64,000 bases of DNA from Paraburkholderia haematera (GTDB taxonomy: Bacteria > Pseudomonadota > Gammaproteobacteria > Burkholderiales > Burkholderiaceae). Positions 62,771 through 64,000 of this stretch are shown piece after piece. How positions within the stretch are numbered: the first letter of the stretch is position 1; each line of letters begins with the position of its first letter. The position numbers and the translations under genes are program-made. Below the pieces are notes generated by a model that did not search any database, was not told the origin of the DNA, and saw only the letters and a list, made by a program, of their open reading frames with translations. The DNA is taken from NCBI RefSeq assembly GCF_905220975.1, contig NZ_CAJNBK010000017.1, forward strand, positions 1 through 64,000, written 5' to 3'.

Positions 62771-63730
62771 CTAGGGTTGACTCAGCACGCATTCGACCGC
62801 ATGAAAGACACGTCTGCTCATTGGGTCGTCCGCATTGGCCTCGTCGAGAATGGTGTCCTTCAGGCTTTGAATGAAGACCTTCGCCGCCGCGCTTAGCGGG
62901 GTTGCGCGCCGATACATCAGGTTCACTTCCACGTCGGGGATGGTCTCCGTCACGGGCAGCACGCACAGCCCCTCTTTCGCGACGAGCAGTTCCGCGAGTG
63001 GCCATGGCATGATCGAGAGAACGTCGGTGTTACAGATCAGGCCGATCATCATCGACGAGGAATGCGCGACGTGCACGCGCGGCTTGTAGCGGCGAAAGTA
63101 CTCACCGAATGGCCCGTCGCCTTCGGCGTCGTTTTCCGTGAAGTCTCGGTTCAACACCCAGCTCGCGCCCTTCAGTTGCGGCAACGTGCGGCATTTCGCG
63201 AGCGGATGCCCAGCGCGACCCACTACCGCGTAACTCACGAGGAAGAGCGGCACTTGCTGGAATTCGTCCCGGCATGAAGGCGGACAGCCGCGATTCACCG
63301 AGAGATCGAGCGTGCCGTCACGCAGTTTCGGCAGGGCGACGCTCAGCAGGCTCTCGTAGAAGACGAGCCGGGTATCGGGCATTTCCAGTTCGAAGCGCTT
63401 CATGATGCCACCAAGCAGCGCGCTGGCGACCCACGTCGGCAGCGCAACCGTCAACCGCTCCCTGCCTGCTCCTGAGAAGCGGTCCATCTCGTCCTGCGCG
63501 CGTCGCAACTGCTGGATCATCAGACGCGCGTGCGCCAGCAAAGCGCGCCCAGCTTCAGTCAGACTGATCCCGGAGGCTTCGCGGACGATCAATGCCACGC
63601 CAACCTGGGCTTCGAGTTCGCGCATCGCCTTGGTCACCGCCGCCGGTGAAAGTTCAAGCGCCTTCGCTGCGTTGCGAATGCTTCCGGTATCGGAAATCGC
63701 GACGAGCGTGCGTAGTTGATGAATCTTCAT
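62771..63730 (-). CDS. LysR-family regulator of the amidohydrolase locus
   Basis: A 319-residue LysR protein starting at ATG 63730 (MKIHQLRTLVAISDTGSIRNAAKAL); a longer frame from 63763 adds 11 unlikely residues. HTH is in residues about 5-60 and the effector domain from about 90. It is on the same strand as, and upstream of, the M20-M20-EthD-porin operon. Its own start is 27 bp from CAACCAAAAGTGAAC, which recurs before the divergent M20/transporter pair, so it may control both sides and itself. Confidence 0.9.
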   Translation of the reverse strand: MKIHQLRTLVAISDTGSIRNAAKALELSPAAVTKAMRELEAQVGVALIVREASGISLTEAGRALLAHARLMIQQLRRAQDEMDRFSGAGRERLTVALPTWVASALLGGIMKRFELEMPDTRLVFYESLLSVALPKLRDGTLDLSVNRGCPPSCRDEFQQVPLFLVSYAVVGRAGHPLAKCRTLPQLKGASWVLNRDFTENDAEGDGPFGEYFRRYKPRVHVAHSSSMMIGLICNTDVLSIMPWPLAELLVAKEGLCVLPVTETIPDVEVNLMYRRATPLSAAAKVFIQSLKDTILDEANADDPMSRRVFHAVECVLSQP

Positions 63731-63756
63731 GAGGGGGTGTCTCCATATCCAGTCCG

Positions 63757-63771
63757 CAACCAAAAGTGAAC
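63757..63771 (+). promoter_or_regulatory. 15-bp motif CAACCAAAAGTGAAC, second copy
   Basis: An exact copy of 55955-55969. Here it lies just upstream of the LysR start, as an autoregulatory site would. The chance of an unrelated 15-mer match in 64 kb is low. Confidence 0.5.
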
Positions 63772-64000
63772 GAGCTTACTTCCATTGATGCCCGCCGCTG
63801 CCCTTCTCGCCTGTTGCGCACGCGAACGGGTACAGGTGTCCCTTGCGTGCCAATGGGCGGTATTGTCATCGAGTATCGGAGCACGTGACGGAACATGGTG
63901 CAAAGGTAATGCAGTCTGCCCCGTCAATAAAGCGAAAAGCGCGGCGTTGCCGGATCGACAGGCCGCACGACGCGTGGAGTGAATGACAGGAGCACAGACA
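63772..64000. other. 229-bp end of the window without a recognised gene
   Basis: A plus-strand frame (63785-63982) has poor composition. The gene upstream of the LysR lies beyond the window, so nothing can be assigned. Confidence 0.4.

Noticed and set aside
1..64000. CRISPR arrays, rRNA genes, replication origin
   Set aside because: No regularly spaced direct repeats, no rRNA-like segments and no DnaA-box cluster were seen while reading.

Overview
The window looks like an accessory, catabolism-rich stretch of a high-GC betaproteobacterium, most likely Burkholderiaceae (Paraburkholderia/Caballeronia type). The reasons are codon use, the many LysR-family regulators next to metabolite:H+ symporter (MHS) transporters, a catB-catC-catA block, a Burkholderia-type porin and a patchwork of IS families. 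All assignments come from reading the sequence; no database search was run.

Left part (0-24.6 kb) is mosaic. It holds a 5'-truncated tyrosine recombinase, fragments of ISNCY-, IS256- and ISKra4-like elements (the IS256 copy sits inside the ISKra4 copy), a 521-aa protein with a C-terminal HEPN-type RNxxxH motif followed by a decayed small gene, a second HEPN-like protein split over two frames, an IS110 element whose transposase lacks a catalytic Asp, and the N-terminal stub of a P-loop GTPase cut off next to it. Between these lie two metabolic islands. The first (7.9-16.5 kb) has an MHS transporter, RraA-like protein, class II aldolase, 2-hydroxyacid dehydrogenase, LysR regulator, N-carbamoyl-amino-acid-type amidohydrolase, CitE-like lyase and a dead MHS transporter. 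The second (17.1-21 kb) has an Lrp regulator, an ornithine cyclodeaminase-like enzyme, a CtlX-type hydrolase and a frameshifted amino-acid binding protein.

Centre (24.6-42.2 kb): catechol ortho-cleavage genes (catB, catC, catA) stand beside a rearranged set that matches the indole-3-acetic acid (auxin) catabolic iac genes: flavoprotein monooxygenase (A), flavin reductase (G), reductase (F), Rieske oxygenase alpha/beta (C, D), small proteins B and I, amidase (H) and SDR (E). Two LysR genes, a transporter, an EthD-like protein and a tandem tautomerase accompany them. Since iac pathways end in catechol, the two blocks form a plausible continuous route. An IS701-family element and a transporter pseudogene interrupt the set, and a degraded IS3-family element closes it.

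Right part: 43.6-51 kb carries a LysR gene, a polar-amino-acid ABC importer, an aminotransferase, an SDR and an RraA-type aldolase, which together suggest uptake, deamination and aldol cleavage of an unusual amino acid. After a quinone-oxidoreductase-like gene and a decayed integrase, 54.2-63.7 kb holds an MHS transporter, three AbgB-like M20 amidohydrolases, a second EthD-like protein, a porin and a LysR regulator. I propose that this locus releases an aromatic acid, possibly auxin, from amino-acid conjugates and feeds the iac/cat route. That link is inference, supported by the paralogous EthD-like genes and shared promoter motifs.
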